Below, in pieces: positions 1 to 7,854 of a stretch of 26,400 nt of DNA. This stretch comes from a virus: positions 1 to 26,400 of IMG/VR virus record IMGVR_UViG_3300012950_000022. One strand, written 5' to 3'. Numbering within the stretch: position 1 is the first letter of the stretch; every line of letters starts with the position of its first letter. Position numbers and translations under genes: made by a program. The notes beneath the pieces are model-generated. The model searched no databases. It was given only the letters and a program-made list of their open reading frames with translations, and was not told the DNA's origin.

Positions 1-1
1 C

Positions 2-793
2 AGCTCCATTATAGAAGCAGATCATGGTTGCCCAACAAAAACACACAAGAAGTATGTCTTAAAAAAAGCAGAGGCTCCTACAGGTATTTATGGGTCTTTT
101 GGTCGAGCCTTACACCATACAATCTCTACTACTATTGACTTTGGACACATGAATGCAATAGAAATGGTAGAGAACCAATGGGAACAGGATTATGAGAAGA
201 TCTTTAAAAAAGAGATAAAGGGTCTATCTGTTAAGGGGAATATGAAAGAACTTGGCTCTGAATTAGTGACAAATTGGAGTCAAGATATGGTTCAACGTGG
301 GTGGGATAAAATGAAGCCATTGATGATGGAGAAATACTGCCTACATAAACTGACAGATGAAATCACTATGTCTGGCTATATAGATATTGTCTTTGAATTA
401 GAAGGTAAGATATACCTGGTAGACTGGAAGTCACAAACTAAATACCCTTCTCAATATGAATTAGACACTTCAATCCAACTAAGCACCTATTATTGGTTCT
501 TAACTCAACTAGGGATCACTCCAGACTATATATGCCTCTATATGTTAAGGGGGAATCAACCCCTATATACCCAAAGAAGAGAAGAGGACGTTCAGAAACT
601 AACTAATGTGGCTGAACACGTATATCAAAGATTGAAACCAGATAAAATATTAGCTATTCCTAGTAATGAAAACTGCAAGTGGTGTGGCTACAGTGAAGAG
701 TGTGACTCCTATGTCAATCAAATAGCTATGGAATACGACAAAAAAACCGACAATTACGAATTTACTAATAACATAAAAAACTTCCTAAGTTAA
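2..793 (+). CDS. Cas4/AddB-type RecB-family nuclease, 5' end outside window
   Basis: The frame is open from base 2, so the gene starts upstream; the first internal ATG (149) is not the true start. Seen, numbering from the first codon in the window: a lone Cys10, then GSFGRALHH resembling the RecB-family G...H motif, GYIDI (D128), VDWKS (D141, K143), and a C-terminal C225-x2-C228-x5-C234 cluster. Known: one distal Cys plus a C-x2-C-x5-C cluster is the Fe-S signature of Cas4 and AddB nucleases, and D...DxK is the PD-(D/E)XK catalytic core. Inference: a phage DNA end-processing exonuclease acting in recombination or replication, consistent with the RecU-like gene downstream. No CRISPR array or cas1/cas2 is nearby, so a spacer-acquisition role is not supported. 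Confidence 0.8.
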   Translation, partial: SSIIEADHGCPTKTHKKYVLKKAEAPTGIYGSFGRALHHTISTTIDFGHMNAIEMVENQWEQDYEKIFKKEIKGLSVKGNMKELGSELVTNWSQDMVQRGWDKMKPLMMEKYCLHKLTDEITMSGYIDIVFELEGKIYLVDWKSQTKYPSQYELDTSIQLSTYYWFLTQLGITPDYICLYMLRGNQPLYTQRREEDVQKLTNVAEHVYQRLKPDKILAIPSNENCKWCGYSEECDSYVNQIAMEYDKKTDNYEFTNNIKNFLS

Positions 794-796
794 AAA

Positions 797-829
797 AGTG
801 TGGTAACTTTCCAAATTAAAACAGTATGT
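797..829 (+). promoter_or_regulatory. Candidate phage-specific promoter, copy 1
   Basis: AGTGTGGTAACTTTC at 797-811 and AGTATGT at 823-829 recur with identical spacing at 7855-7887. Both copies follow a gene or RNA end and precede a hairpin. The conserved blocks do not match TTGACA/TATAAT, so this may be a promoter class read by a phage-modified polymerase. Function is inferred from conservation and position only. Confidence 0.5.
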
Positions 830-878
830 ATGTATATGAGGGTATTAAACATATTTTAAAAAATATTTAAACATATAT

Positions 879-909
879 TAGGGACAGGGCTTTTCTAGCC
901 CTGTCCCTA
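879..909 (+). promoter_or_regulatory. 13-bp leader hairpin
   Basis: Arms at 879-891 and 897-909 pair perfectly (GGGACAGGGCT with AGCCCTGTCCC plus two A-T pairs) around loop TTTCT. No T-tract follows, so it is not a canonical terminator. It lies in the leader of the gene at 929, downstream of the candidate promoter at 797-829, and may be a processing or stability element. Confidence 0.55.
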
Positions 910-928
910 TAAGAGAAAACAAACAATT

Positions 929-1366
929 ATGGAAGATATAGAAACTTATCTTGAAAATAGTAAGTTAGAAAAAATTTGGAATGGACGTATGGAGTTAGCT
1001 AAAATACTCACCTTAATGGATCAACAACCATTTTGTAAGTCTATTAGTAAAAAATCTAATGCCTATTATATTTCCTATTTTAAATACCACCTAGAGAACA
1101 CTGCAGTACCAAAAATGAATGGTCAAATAGTGATAGAAAATAAACCCTCTGTAATACTAAGGTCTATAAAAAAAAGAACTGAATTTTATGTCACCTTTGA
1201 TGATTTACCTGAAATAATGGAACTCGACTTTGAAAAACAAAGTCGAAGCTATGGAATTAGACATTGGAAATGGTTAGGTGATCCCATTAACGAAGTAGAT
1301 TTCAAAAGACTTAATGTTTACATAGACTATATCTGCAGTCAAAAATTCAAGAAGCATGTATTGTAA
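929..1366 (+). CDS. Hypothetical protein, 145 aa
   Basis: Not recognised. The protein is basic and rich in Lys, Tyr and Ile, with no signal peptide, membrane segment or obvious catalytic motif. It ends 11 bp inside the start of the intein-derived endonuclease gene, so the two are probably translationally coupled. It has the nearest upstream promoter candidate (797-829) and a leader hairpin (879-909). The ribosome binding site is weak (AAGAGAA, about 12 nt before the ATG). It belongs to the nuclease/terminase operon by position, which suggests a DNA-related role, but nothing in the sequence shows one. Confidence 0.6.
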   Translation: MEDIETYLENSKLEKIWNGRMELAKILTLMDQQPFCKSISKKSNAYYISYFKYHLENTAVPKMNGQIVIENKPSVILRSIKKRTEFYVTFDDLPEIMELDFEKQSRSYGIRHWKWLGDPINEVDFKRLNVYIDYICSQKFKKHVL

Positions 1367-2414
1367 TAAGACTGAAATACTAACAAGAAAAGGATTTAAA
1401 AAAATAGGTGAAATCGATAGTAATGCAAAGGTTCTAATAAAAAACCCCATAAGTGGTAAATCCAGTTGGTCTTTCTGTAATGGAGTTGAAAAAGAATATT
1501 ACACAGGTGAAATACACTTTTTTAAAACCAGATACTGGGATAGCCCTAGATTTACACCCTATACTAATTTGTGGACTACGACTATTAAACAAAGTATGGG
1601 TGGTATAGACTCTATGACAGATAGGTGTGAGAAATTACAATACTCTTCTGTCTGGAGAAAACATATAGTATTAGATCATAAAATAAAAATAGATAAGAAA
1701 AGTAACCCTGAATACATCAATATAGGTAAGTTTGAATATAATATGTTAGACCTATATTATTGGTTGGGTATAGTGGCTACAGATGGGCACTTAAGTAAAA
1801 GAGATCCCGTAATCATAATTACTCAATGCAAAGATAAAAATATTACAGAAATAGAACGGGTTATGAATAACTTATTCCAAGATAGATGGAGAAAGTACCA
1901 ATATGAAAGAGCTACCAGCACAATAAATTATTTCAATATACAAAATAAGAACTTATATGACTGGACATTCAGGAAAATAAAACGAATTAAGAAGGATAGA
2001 CGTTTAATAGACCTATACGATGAACACCCCAGACTATTAAATCAATTTATGATTGGTGCATTACTTGGTGATGGATGGCATAACATAGTTGGTAATAATG
2101 TAGGGTTATTTTGTGGTCAATCCAGTGACTTGGCTAAAGACTATCAAGTTATTATGGGTATGCTTAATAGAAGAAGCAACATTACCATTAAAGACCAGAG
2201 GGGAAAAGTAACTCAAATCCCAACTAAAACAGGATTTCAAACAATTACCTCTAAGAACTTGATGTATAAACTGAGTATCCACTTAGAAGGGGCTAGTACT
2301 GTACAAAGAAAACACCATATCTCGGAAATATATGACAATCATGTATATAGGCCAAACACTAAAGATGGACTTATATATCTACGACGAAATGGAATGGCAT
2401 TCTGGACAGCTTAA
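1356..2414 (+). CDS. Free-standing intein-derived LAGLIDADG homing endonuclease, splicing residues degenerate
   Basis: The 352-aa product looks like a whole intein without exteins. Residues 3-20 resemble intein block A, starting at Cys3, which is preceded only by MY. TPYTNLWT (67-74) occupies block B, but the usual His is Thr. LGIVATDGH (137-145) and FMIGALLGDG (231-240) are the two LAGLIDADG helices with acids D143 and D239 present. The C-terminus, YLRRNGMAFWTA, matches the end of phage-type inteins, except that the terminal Gly-Asn is replaced by Ala-stop. Known: loss of the block B His and terminal Asn disables splicing, while two intact LAGLIDADG acids usually mean a working nuclease. Inference: an ex-intein that persists as a mobile endonuclease. 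It overlaps the genes on both sides. The target is unknown; the nearby terminase is a candidate. Confidence 0.75.
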   Translation: MYCNKTEILTRKGFKKIGEIDSNAKVLIKNPISGKSSWSFCNGVEKEYYTGEIHFFKTRYWDSPRFTPYTNLWTTTIKQSMGGIDSMTDRCEKLQYSSVWRKHIVLDHKIKIDKKSNPEYINIGKFEYNMLDLYYWLGIVATDGHLSKRDPVIIITQCKDKNITEIERVMNNLFQDRWRKYQYERATSTINYFNIQNKNLYDWTFRKIKRIKKDRRLIDLYDEHPRLLNQFMIGALLGDGWHNIVGNNVGLFCGQSSDLAKDYQVIMGMLNRRSNITIKDQRGKVTQIPTKTGFQTITSKNLMYKLSIHLEGASTVQRKHHISEIYDNHVYRPNTKDGLIYLRRNGMAFWTA

Positions 2415-2911
2415 TGAAAAACAGACAAGAAAAAATATTTGAGAAAACTCTACAATTCTACAAAGAAGAGAATATACCTAATTTTTATTTCTATCGTCCT
2501 ACAGATGCTAGTGAGTTTAGAAAATTCAGTCAATATGAAAAGCCGTGTGATTTTTGGTTTTTTGATACAGGTTTTGTAGCTATAGAGTGTAAATTTACTG
2601 CCTCTGATAAAATAGCAAATAGTAAAATAAAACCCCATCAAATAGAATCTATGACCCATTTTTCACAACATGGTAGCCGATCATATTTATTCCTTTCTAT
2701 GAATTTAAAACCTAAGAAAAGAATTAGTAAAAGTCAAAACTTTGCTTTAAATATTGATGATTATAATCACTTTAGGGAACACTATAGGAAATCACTAATT
2801 CAAGATAACTATCAAGATTGGTCTGGCATACCTATAGACTTCATAGAAGAATTAGGTATTTATAATATAGACCCCATTTTAAACAAAACACATCGATTAT
2901 TTGAAAGATAA
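2414..2911 (+). CDS. RecU-like Holliday junction resolvase / PD-(D/E)XK nuclease
   Basis: This 165-aa protein carries a RecU-type core: KPCDFWF with D46, then FVAIECKFT giving E58-x-K60, followed by KPHQIESM (73-80), which matches the conserved HQI helix of RecU and related resolvases. Known: RecU-family enzymes cut four-way DNA junctions. In phages such enzymes resolve recombination intermediates or debranch DNA before packaging. The gene starts on the last base of the preceding stop codon (TAATG overlap) and lies immediately upstream of the terminase genes, which fits a packaging-associated resolvase. The family could also be read as a generic endonuclease; the exact substrate is not shown by the sequence. 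Confidence 0.72.
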   Translation: MKNRQEKIFEKTLQFYKEENIPNFYFYRPTDASEFRKFSQYEKPCDFWFFDTGFVAIECKFTASDKIANSKIKPHQIESMTHFSQHGSRSYLFLSMNLKPKKRISKSQNFALNIDDYNHFREHYRKSLIQDNYQDWSGIPIDFIEELGIYNIDPILNKTHRLFER

Positions 2912-2914
2912 AAT

Positions 2915-3646
2915 ATGAGTCAAACATGTGATTTTCTAATAACTAAATGTGAGTGTTCCTATCAATATGGAAGAGAACAACAAACACAAGAGTGCCCTCA
3001 TTGTGGAAAAGAAAGGACTAAATGTCGAAAAGCAAAACCTTTTATATGGGTAACCGATCCTGAGACAGGTAAAAAAGCCAATACAGGAGAGAGACATAAT
3101 AGATGTTATTTTCATGGCAATAAAAGAGAACCTGAAGTAGGGGCTACTGCCAATAGAACTAAAGAAATAGTGGATTATAAGACAGTCAAACATAATGATA
3201 GAACGGATGAAGACTCAAAACAACAATTCATCAAGAAATATGTAGAAACTGGTAAATTTGAAAAAAACAGTACAGGATTTGTACCTAAATTACCACATGG
3301 ATCAGAGTTTTTTGATGTTTGGGCAGAACATGTAGAAAATGAAAATATGTCTAACCTTAGAGGTGAAGTGGCTTTATTAAGGGCATACTTACAATATAAC
3401 ATTCAAGATCATGGTGACTATCCCGAAGCTAAAGATGTTAGATTATCCCAAAGATTAATACAACAAACTACCACTACCATTACCAACATAATGGAATTAG
3501 AGACTAAATTATCAGCTCTAGTTAATGTAAGTGAGGTTCGGGCTATGGTAGAACGTATTATAGCAGTTATACTCCGTTCTGATATCCCCGATGATAGTAA
3601 GTTCAAAATAGCTGAAGAAATTAAAATAGCCACTAGTCAGGAATAA
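2915..3646 (+). CDS. Probable terminase small subunit with N-terminal zinc-binding region
   Basis: The 243-aa protein begins with a Cys-rich segment: C12, C14, C27-P-H-C30, C37, then C64-Y-F-H67, likely one or two zinc sites. The middle contains NLRGEVALLRAYL, a helix typical of phage small-terminase-like proteins that follow a C..H-G zinc motif. The C-terminal third is predicted helical. It sits 1 bp before the terminase ATPase gene, the normal place for the small subunit, which recognises packaging sites and loads the large subunit. The assignment rests on position plus these motifs. No classical helix-turn-helix is obvious. Confidence 0.6.
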   Translation: MSQTCDFLITKCECSYQYGREQQTQECPHCGKERTKCRKAKPFIWVTDPETGKKANTGERHNRCYFHGNKREPEVGATANRTKEIVDYKTVKHNDRTDEDSKQQFIKKYVETGKFEKNSTGFVPKLPHGSEFFDVWAEHVENENMSNLRGEVALLRAYLQYNIQDHGDYPEAKDVRLSQRLIQQTTTTITNIMELETKLSALVNVSEVRAMVERIIAVILRSDIPDDSKFKIAEEIKIATSQE

Positions 3647-3647
3647 T

Positions 3648-4478
3648 ATGCAATTAAATAGTTCAGAACTATTCTCTAACTTTTCAGAAGAACTAAGTCG
3701 TAGACTTTATACAGGTGATGATGAGACTTATGCTTACGAACAAGAATGTATTAATATGCACGAATTCATCACCTCTACTGACTATATGGATCTGGAAAGA
3801 GACATATCCGAAGCTAACCTACAACTTTTATGCCATATAGATAATCCCGAAATAAGAGAGGCATGGCTTATATTGGGTAAAGGAAGTGGAAAAAGCTTCA
3901 ATTCTTCTATCTACCAATGTCGAGGTATTTGGAGAACTGCCATGTTGAAAGATCCTCAACGGTATAGTAACCTGGCAGTAGGAACCCATATATATTTTCT
4001 TAATATGGCTACTAATCAAGTCCAAGCTAGAGATATCGTTTTTACCGACTTTATTGAGAAGTTAAAACACAGTAAGTGTTTTTTCGAAGTGACTAATGCT
4101 TTAGATGTTAATCAAATTGATGGACACCGTGTACCTTACTATGTAGATACCAAAGACAGGATCATTTTCCCCAAAAATATTATTGGGATCTGTGGTCACT
4201 CGAAATCAGAAGCATGGTTGGGATATAACACCAAACAAGGTATATTAGATGAGGCAGATTGGTTTGTTGATAACTCTAATAGATCCAAAGCTTATGAAGT
4301 ATATAATGCCTTACTGGGTTCCTGTAGAACCAGGTTTCCAGAACATTATAAAATAATAGTAATCACCTCACCAAAGTCAACAGAGTCATTTGCTGTTAGA
4401 AACATGAGGCAAATATCTAATGATGGTGAGAAAGTAGATTTTTGGAGTAAAAACTTTAAGGAAACAGATGATATATAA
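3648..4478 (+). CDS. Large terminase, ATPase domain only (split gene, 5' part)
   Basis: The 276-aa product contains the terminase motor motifs in order: Walker A GKGSGKS (77-83), Walker B GILDEAD (198-204, with D201 and E202) and the coupling motif ITSPK (239-243). It stops at WSKNFKETDDI, about 33 residues after the coupling motif, where a normal large terminase continues into its RNase H-like nuclease. That nuclease is encoded at 4665-5684 in the same frame, after an intervening ORF in another frame. Two consecutive TAA stops close this gene. Inference: the motor is assembled from two polypeptides, or one full-length protein is made by an unseen mechanism. Confidence 0.88.
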   Translation: MQLNSSELFSNFSEELSRRLYTGDDETYAYEQECINMHEFITSTDYMDLERDISEANLQLLCHIDNPEIREAWLILGKGSGKSFNSSIYQCRGIWRTAMLKDPQRYSNLAVGTHIYFLNMATNQVQARDIVFTDFIEKLKHSKCFFEVTNALDVNQIDGHRVPYYVDTKDRIIFPKNIIGICGHSKSEAWLGYNTKQGILDEADWFVDNSNRSKAYEVYNALLGSCRTRFPEHYKIIVITSPKSTESFAVRNMRQISNDGEKVDFWSKNFKETDDI

Positions 4479-4689
4479 TAACTCAGAAACCCACACCATA
4501 GGTGAATCAGATGTTTATTACCTATTAGAGAGTACTAAAGGAATGAAGGAGTATTCCCATGCCAACTTTCTATTTACTAAAAAAGAGCTAGAAAGGGCTA
4601 AAGAAAGATGGGAAAAAAAAGGTAAGCCTGCTATAGTAAAAAAAGGACTTTTTGGATTTGGTAGATGGGAATTAACAAAGAACGTATAG
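4468..4689 (+). CDS. Small ORF inserted between terminase halves
   Basis: This 73-aa basic protein reads in the +1 frame relative to both terminase parts, overlapping the first by 11 bp and the second by 25 bp. It has its own good ribosome binding site (AAGGA, 5 nt before ATG). Residues 36-50 (FLFTKKELERAKERW) look like a helix found in small phage proteins of unknown role. No terminase motif is present, so it is more likely an inserted gene than terminase sequence displaced by frameshifts. With about 190 bp between the terminase parts, there is little room for a group I intron core plus this ORF. Confidence 0.65.
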   Translation: MIYNNSETHTIGESDVYYLLESTKGMKEYSHANFLFTKKELERAKERWEKKGKPAIVKKGLFGFGRWELTKNV

Positions 4690-5684
4690 ATGTAGATTTA
4701 GATGCCATCTTTACCTTTGAGGATGACCCTGATAATGAAAACAGAGTCAGCTCAGAATTTATTAAGGAAAGGTATGACTATGAGATAAAAATGTTTCAAC
4801 ATGGAAAATCCATAGCTATACAGGCACCTACCTGGAAGATGAGGGGGCAGCAAAGTATCGAACATTATATGGATGAATTTATTAAAAATCCATCTAATGC
4901 CAATCGAGACTTTGCTGCCAACCCTATTGATGCCGTATCTCCTGCTATAGAACATAGGAAGTTTATAGACAGGGTTTTTGAGAGAAAAAAGGACTTTAAA
5001 CACCCCATTATTAAAAACCCATATATTCAACCCAATGGAGAAATTAAAAAGACCGTTTTTATTCCAGACTATAGATGTTTTAATAAAAGTGTTGACCGAT
5101 ATGCACACGTAGATATCGGTCTAACTAGAGACAGACTGGGTTTAGCTGTAGGACATGCCGTAGAATGGAAAGAAAATGAATACCGAAACGTTAGTGGAAG
5201 AGTACGTAAAATTAAAGAACCCATTATGGAATTTGATATGTTAGCCAGTTATAAAGGATATCAAAACAATCCTATTCAACTGAACACTATCAGACAAATA
5301 ATCCTAGATATGTTAGATTTAGGCTTCAATATTAGACGAGTAACCCTAGATGGATATCAATCGGCTGATTTTATTCAATCTATGAATACTTTCGGTATTG
5401 AATCTAAAGTACTCTCTATTGATAAAGACTCAGAGCCTTTTGATGAATTAGTGAAAGCCATTTATGGTAGTAGGCTGCACTTATATCCCTTATTAATTAA
5501 TACACCAGAAGGTAAAGAGAATCTCCCTCATAAAGAACTCAGGCAATTGGAACGGGTTAATAACAAGTATGATCACCCCGTAGGTGGATCACACGACCTA
5601 ATTCAAGCTGTGGCTGGAGTAGTGATGAACATTAAACAATATGCCAAAATTAGTGGGGGAGGAGTTCTTGGCTATCTTAAGTAA
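4665..5684 (+). CDS. Large terminase, nuclease domain only (split gene, 3' part)
   Basis: The 339-aa product lacks the ATPase motifs and starts in the linker region. APTWKM (54-59) corresponds to the conserved TW segment between motor and nuclease in phage terminases. Three acids in RNase H-like positions are visible: AHVDIG (D150), TLDGY (D229) and GSHDLIQA (D311). These would bind two metals to cut concatemeric DNA at packaging start and end. Translation probably starts at 4665, overlapping the inserted ORF, although no strong ribosome binding site is seen. It has the same frame as the ATPase gene, which argues that the two were once one ORF. Confidence 0.87.
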   Translation: MGINKERIDVDLDAIFTFEDDPDNENRVSSEFIKERYDYEIKMFQHGKSIAIQAPTWKMRGQQSIEHYMDEFIKNPSNANRDFAANPIDAVSPAIEHRKFIDRVFERKKDFKHPIIKNPYIQPNGEIKKTVFIPDYRCFNKSVDRYAHVDIGLTRDRLGLAVGHAVEWKENEYRNVSGRVRKIKEPIMEFDMLASYKGYQNNPIQLNTIRQIILDMLDLGFNIRRVTLDGYQSADFIQSMNTFGIESKVLSIDKDSEPFDELVKAIYGSRLHLYPLLINTPEGKENLPHKELRQLERVNNKYDHPVGGSHDLIQAVAGVVMNIKQYAKISGGGVLGYLK

Positions 5685-5874
5685 GATCAATTTTGATAAG
5701 ATATTAAAGTTTATTACTGCTTGTTGTTTCATAATTTGTTTAATATTGGGTATAATAAAGGCTTACAACTCAGTGCTATTAGATGCTTTAACTTTAATTG
5801 GTATTAGTATATATTCGGCTTATATAAATGATAAGATTTTAAGCACTGATACTGAGCAAGGAGAAAACGAATGA
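5641..5874 (+). CDS. Small two-helix membrane protein, holin-like by size
   Basis: A 77-aa reading frame overlaps the end of the terminase nuclease gene and runs 4 bp into the portal gene. The ATG at 5641 lacks a ribosome binding site. A TTG at 5668 follows GGAGGAG closely, so the true start is uncertain. Two hydrophobic stretches, FITACCFIICLILGII and a second around ALTLIGISIYSA, suggest two membrane helices, followed by an acidic tail. Size and topology would suit a small holin or another phage membrane protein, but there is no family match that I recognise. Confidence 0.6.
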   Translation: MPKLVGEEFLAILSKINFDKILKFITACCFIICLILGIIKAYNSVLLDALTLIGISIYSAYINDKILSTDTEQGENE

Positions 5875-7541
5875 TTTCTTTCACTAAACAGGCACCATCC
5901 ACTATCAGCTTAATACGTCCTAATAATCTAGCTAGGATAAGTCGAGAACCCAATACAGTCAGAAAACGAAAACGTAGATCTCAACTGAGTGACATCAGTG
6001 TGGATTCAATGAGTAGGGAGACTGTAGATTCCCTAACCTTCACTGATATGAGAGTAATCTACGAAAAGAACACCTGGATTAGAGCCTGTGTGGATAAAAT
6101 CGTAACTCGTCTCAGTTTAATTCCTCCCAAAATACTACCTATTGAATATGCCTATACCGATACCAGTAACACTACACAAGTCACAGATGATCAATTACGG
6201 CATATAGAAGAAGTAGCTGAACTGCTTACCAACCCTAACTCTACCAGGGAATCGTTTGGCTCCATCAGGCAAAAGGTGGATCGTGATCTACTAGTATACG
6301 ATGCAGGTGCCATCGAAATCGTCAGGAATAAAAGAGGTCGTCCCAAAGAACTATATGCCTCCAACGGTTCAGAATTCATCCTCAATACTGACACTACAGG
6401 TACTTTCAAAAACCATAGTAAAGCCTACTATGAAAAACATGAAAACGATTCCGAAGGTGTTTGGTACAGTATCGATGAATTGATCTATATGATCATGAAT
6501 CCACGTAGTGGCACACCCTATGGCACTAGTAAGATAGAAACCCTAGCTAAAACTGTAGTTAATGCCCAACGAGTAGAGAACTACAACTCTGAACTGTTCG
6601 GTAATGATGCCACTCCTAGATTGGCCGTTATGTTCCAGAATGTATCCCTGGAAAGACTAGAGGAATACCAAAAATACTGGGATAGTCACCTAAGAGGTAA
6701 GCCACATCGACCTATTCTGATCAGTACAGGAGAAGGGGAAGGATCTGTCAAGATAGATAAGGTGGGATTAGCCCCTAATGAGATGTCTTTCAAATCCTAT
6801 TCTCAATGGATGTTAGAGCAGATCATGTCTGTCTTCAACATGCAACCTTTGGTTTTAGGTATGGTAACCCCTAACACAGGTAAACTTAACTCTGAACGGC
6901 AACAGGCTCAATTTGAAAAAGATGCCTTAGTTCCACAACTAAGTAGTTTTGCCTACCATTTAAATTCAGAACTTATCTGGTCACAACCTAACCCATTTAT
7001 TGGACATAAAGGTGGATTTGGATTTAAGGATATCTATATAGATTGGGGTATGGAAAGAGAATTAGATGCCACTGAACAGTGGGATCTAGATAAAGATATG
7101 CTTAATCAAGGTGTGGTTACCGTCAACTATATCAGAGAGAAGAGGTTAGGTCTAAGACCCGTCAGTTGGGGCAATATACCGTTTAAAATAGCCATTAAAC
7201 AAGGTGTGCCCACAGGTATGGAAGAATTAGAACAAACCGAACTGGATGAAATTGAGGCCAAAAACCAGAAAGATATAGAAAACCTGTACCATAACTATTC
7301 TTTACCTTCTGCTGATACTGAAGTCGATAAAGACGACGATGATTTAGATCAACCCACTAAACGTGAAACAGAGAAAAGTGAGCAGGAATTCACAGACAAG
7401 GTGACTCAGTTGATAGATCAAGCTATAGAAGATCCTTTTGAGAACAACCTGAGTCAAAAGATAGAGCAGGTGGTAGAAGAAAAGATCAATTCCCTGCAGG
7501 GAACTCTAGTAGACAAAATCAACAATGTTTTGGATAATTAA
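5871..7541 (+). CDS. Portal protein
   Basis: The 556-aa product has the layout of an HK97-type portal. WIRACVDKIVTRLS near residue 65 is the typical start of the wing. YGTSKIETLAKTV and NYNSELFGNDATPRLAV form the conserved core. MQPLVLGMV, then SERQQAQFEKDALVP and a long helical C-terminus (an acidic linker then helices) complete it. It forms the dodecameric ring at the capsid vertex that the terminase docks to. Position right after the terminase genes supports this. The start at 5871 follows AAGGAGA and overlaps the preceding stop. A small RNA unit follows the gene. Confidence 0.92.
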   Translation: MISFTKQAPSTISLIRPNNLARISREPNTVRKRKRRSQLSDISVDSMSRETVDSLTFTDMRVIYEKNTWIRACVDKIVTRLSLIPPKILPIEYAYTDTSNTTQVTDDQLRHIEEVAELLTNPNSTRESFGSIRQKVDRDLLVYDAGAIEIVRNKRGRPKELYASNGSEFILNTDTTGTFKNHSKAYYEKHENDSEGVWYSIDELIYMIMNPRSGTPYGTSKIETLAKTVVNAQRVENYNSELFGNDATPRLAVMFQNVSLERLEEYQKYWDSHLRGKPHRPILISTGEGEGSVKIDKVGLAPNEMSFKSYSQWMLEQIMSVFNMQPLVLGMVTPNTGKLNSERQQAQFEKDALVPQLSSFAYHLNSELIWSQPNPFIGHKGGFGFKDIYIDWGMERELDATEQWDLDKDMLNQGVVTVNYIREKRLGLRPVSWGNIPFKIAIKQGVPTGMEELEQTELDEIEAKNQKDIENLYHNYSLPSADTEVDKDDDDLDQPTKRETEKSEQEFTDKVTQLIDQAIEDPFENNLSQKIEQVVEEKINSLQGTLVDKINNVLDN

Positions 7542-7565
7542 GGTCTAATATGTTACAATATTGAC

Positions 7566-7626
7566 CTCTCCACAGAATGACCAACAAACTTCCGACCACC
7601 ACTTTCCCCAAGTGGTGGTTTTTTTA
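7566..7626 (+). ncRNA. Candidate small RNA 1
   Basis: An extended -10 element TGTTACAAT (7551-7559) with a weak TTGGAT upstream would start a transcript near 7566. It would end at the terminator 7595-7626, giving about 60 nt. The same TGTTACAAT plus nearby terminator arrangement recurs at 11424 and 12680. A 19-codon ORF from 7578 reads through the terminator, but it has no ribosome binding site. Confidence 0.45.
7595..7626 (+). terminator. Rho-independent terminator after portal gene
   Basis: ACCACCACTT (7595-7604) pairs with AAGTGGTGGT (7610-7619) around TCCCC, followed by seven T. Confidence 0.88.
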
Positions 7627-7706
7627 TCTATATTAAATAGTGAAAAATTTTAAGACGATTGTCTTCAAACCCTGTCTGTCATTGAATTCCAGCCAATATG
7701 TAATTT

Positions 7707-7748
7707 GTTCTGCCCCCCATAAAGTCCATATTTATGGAGGGGTAGAAC
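7707..7748 (+). other. 17-bp hairpin just upstream of tRNA-Glu
   Basis: Arms 7707-7723 and 7731-7748 pair over 17 bp, with one bulged A (7738) and one G-U. The loop is 7 nt. It ends 9 nt before the tRNA and could be a processing signal for the tRNA precursor. It has no T-tract. Confidence 0.5.
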
Positions 7749-7757
7749 ACATCTTAT

Positions 7758-7831
7758 GCCCCCTTGGTCTAGTCTGGTTAGGACACCACCCTTTCAAGGT
7801 GGTAACACGGGTTCAAATCCCGTAGGGGGTA
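7758..7831 (+). tRNA. tRNA-Glu (anticodon UUC)
   Basis: A full cloverleaf is visible. The acceptor GCCCCCT (7758-7764) pairs with AGGGGGT (7824-7830), with a G-U closing pair. The anticodon loop CTTTCAA (7791-7797) carries TTC, flanked by stem ACCACC/GGTGGT. The T-arm ACGGG-TTCAAAT-CCCGT is at 7807-7823. The discriminator is A (7831) and CCA is not encoded. The sequence resembles bacterial tRNA-Glu. It is intact, so it could be expressed to supplement GAA decoding; it might alternatively mark an attachment site, but no integrase is seen. Confidence 0.95.
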
Positions 7832-7854
7832 CTAATCCTATAAAAAATGAAAAT

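Noticed and set aside
2-793. CRISPR-associated Cas4
   Set aside because: No repeat-spacer array or other cas gene in the window; the Fe-S nuclease pattern is equally that of AddB and phage exonucleases.
4468-4689. Group I intron in the terminase gene
   Set aside because: Only about 190 bp separate the terminase parts and most of that is a protein-coding ORF with its own ribosome binding site, leaving no room for a catalytic core.
7640-7825. 61-aa plus-strand ORF
   Set aside because: It runs through the upstream hairpin and the tRNA-Glu gene, has no ribosome binding site and has low-complexity content.
7758-7831. Prophage attachment site at the tRNA gene
   Set aside because: The tRNA is complete, and no duplicated 3' end or integrase gene is visible in the window.
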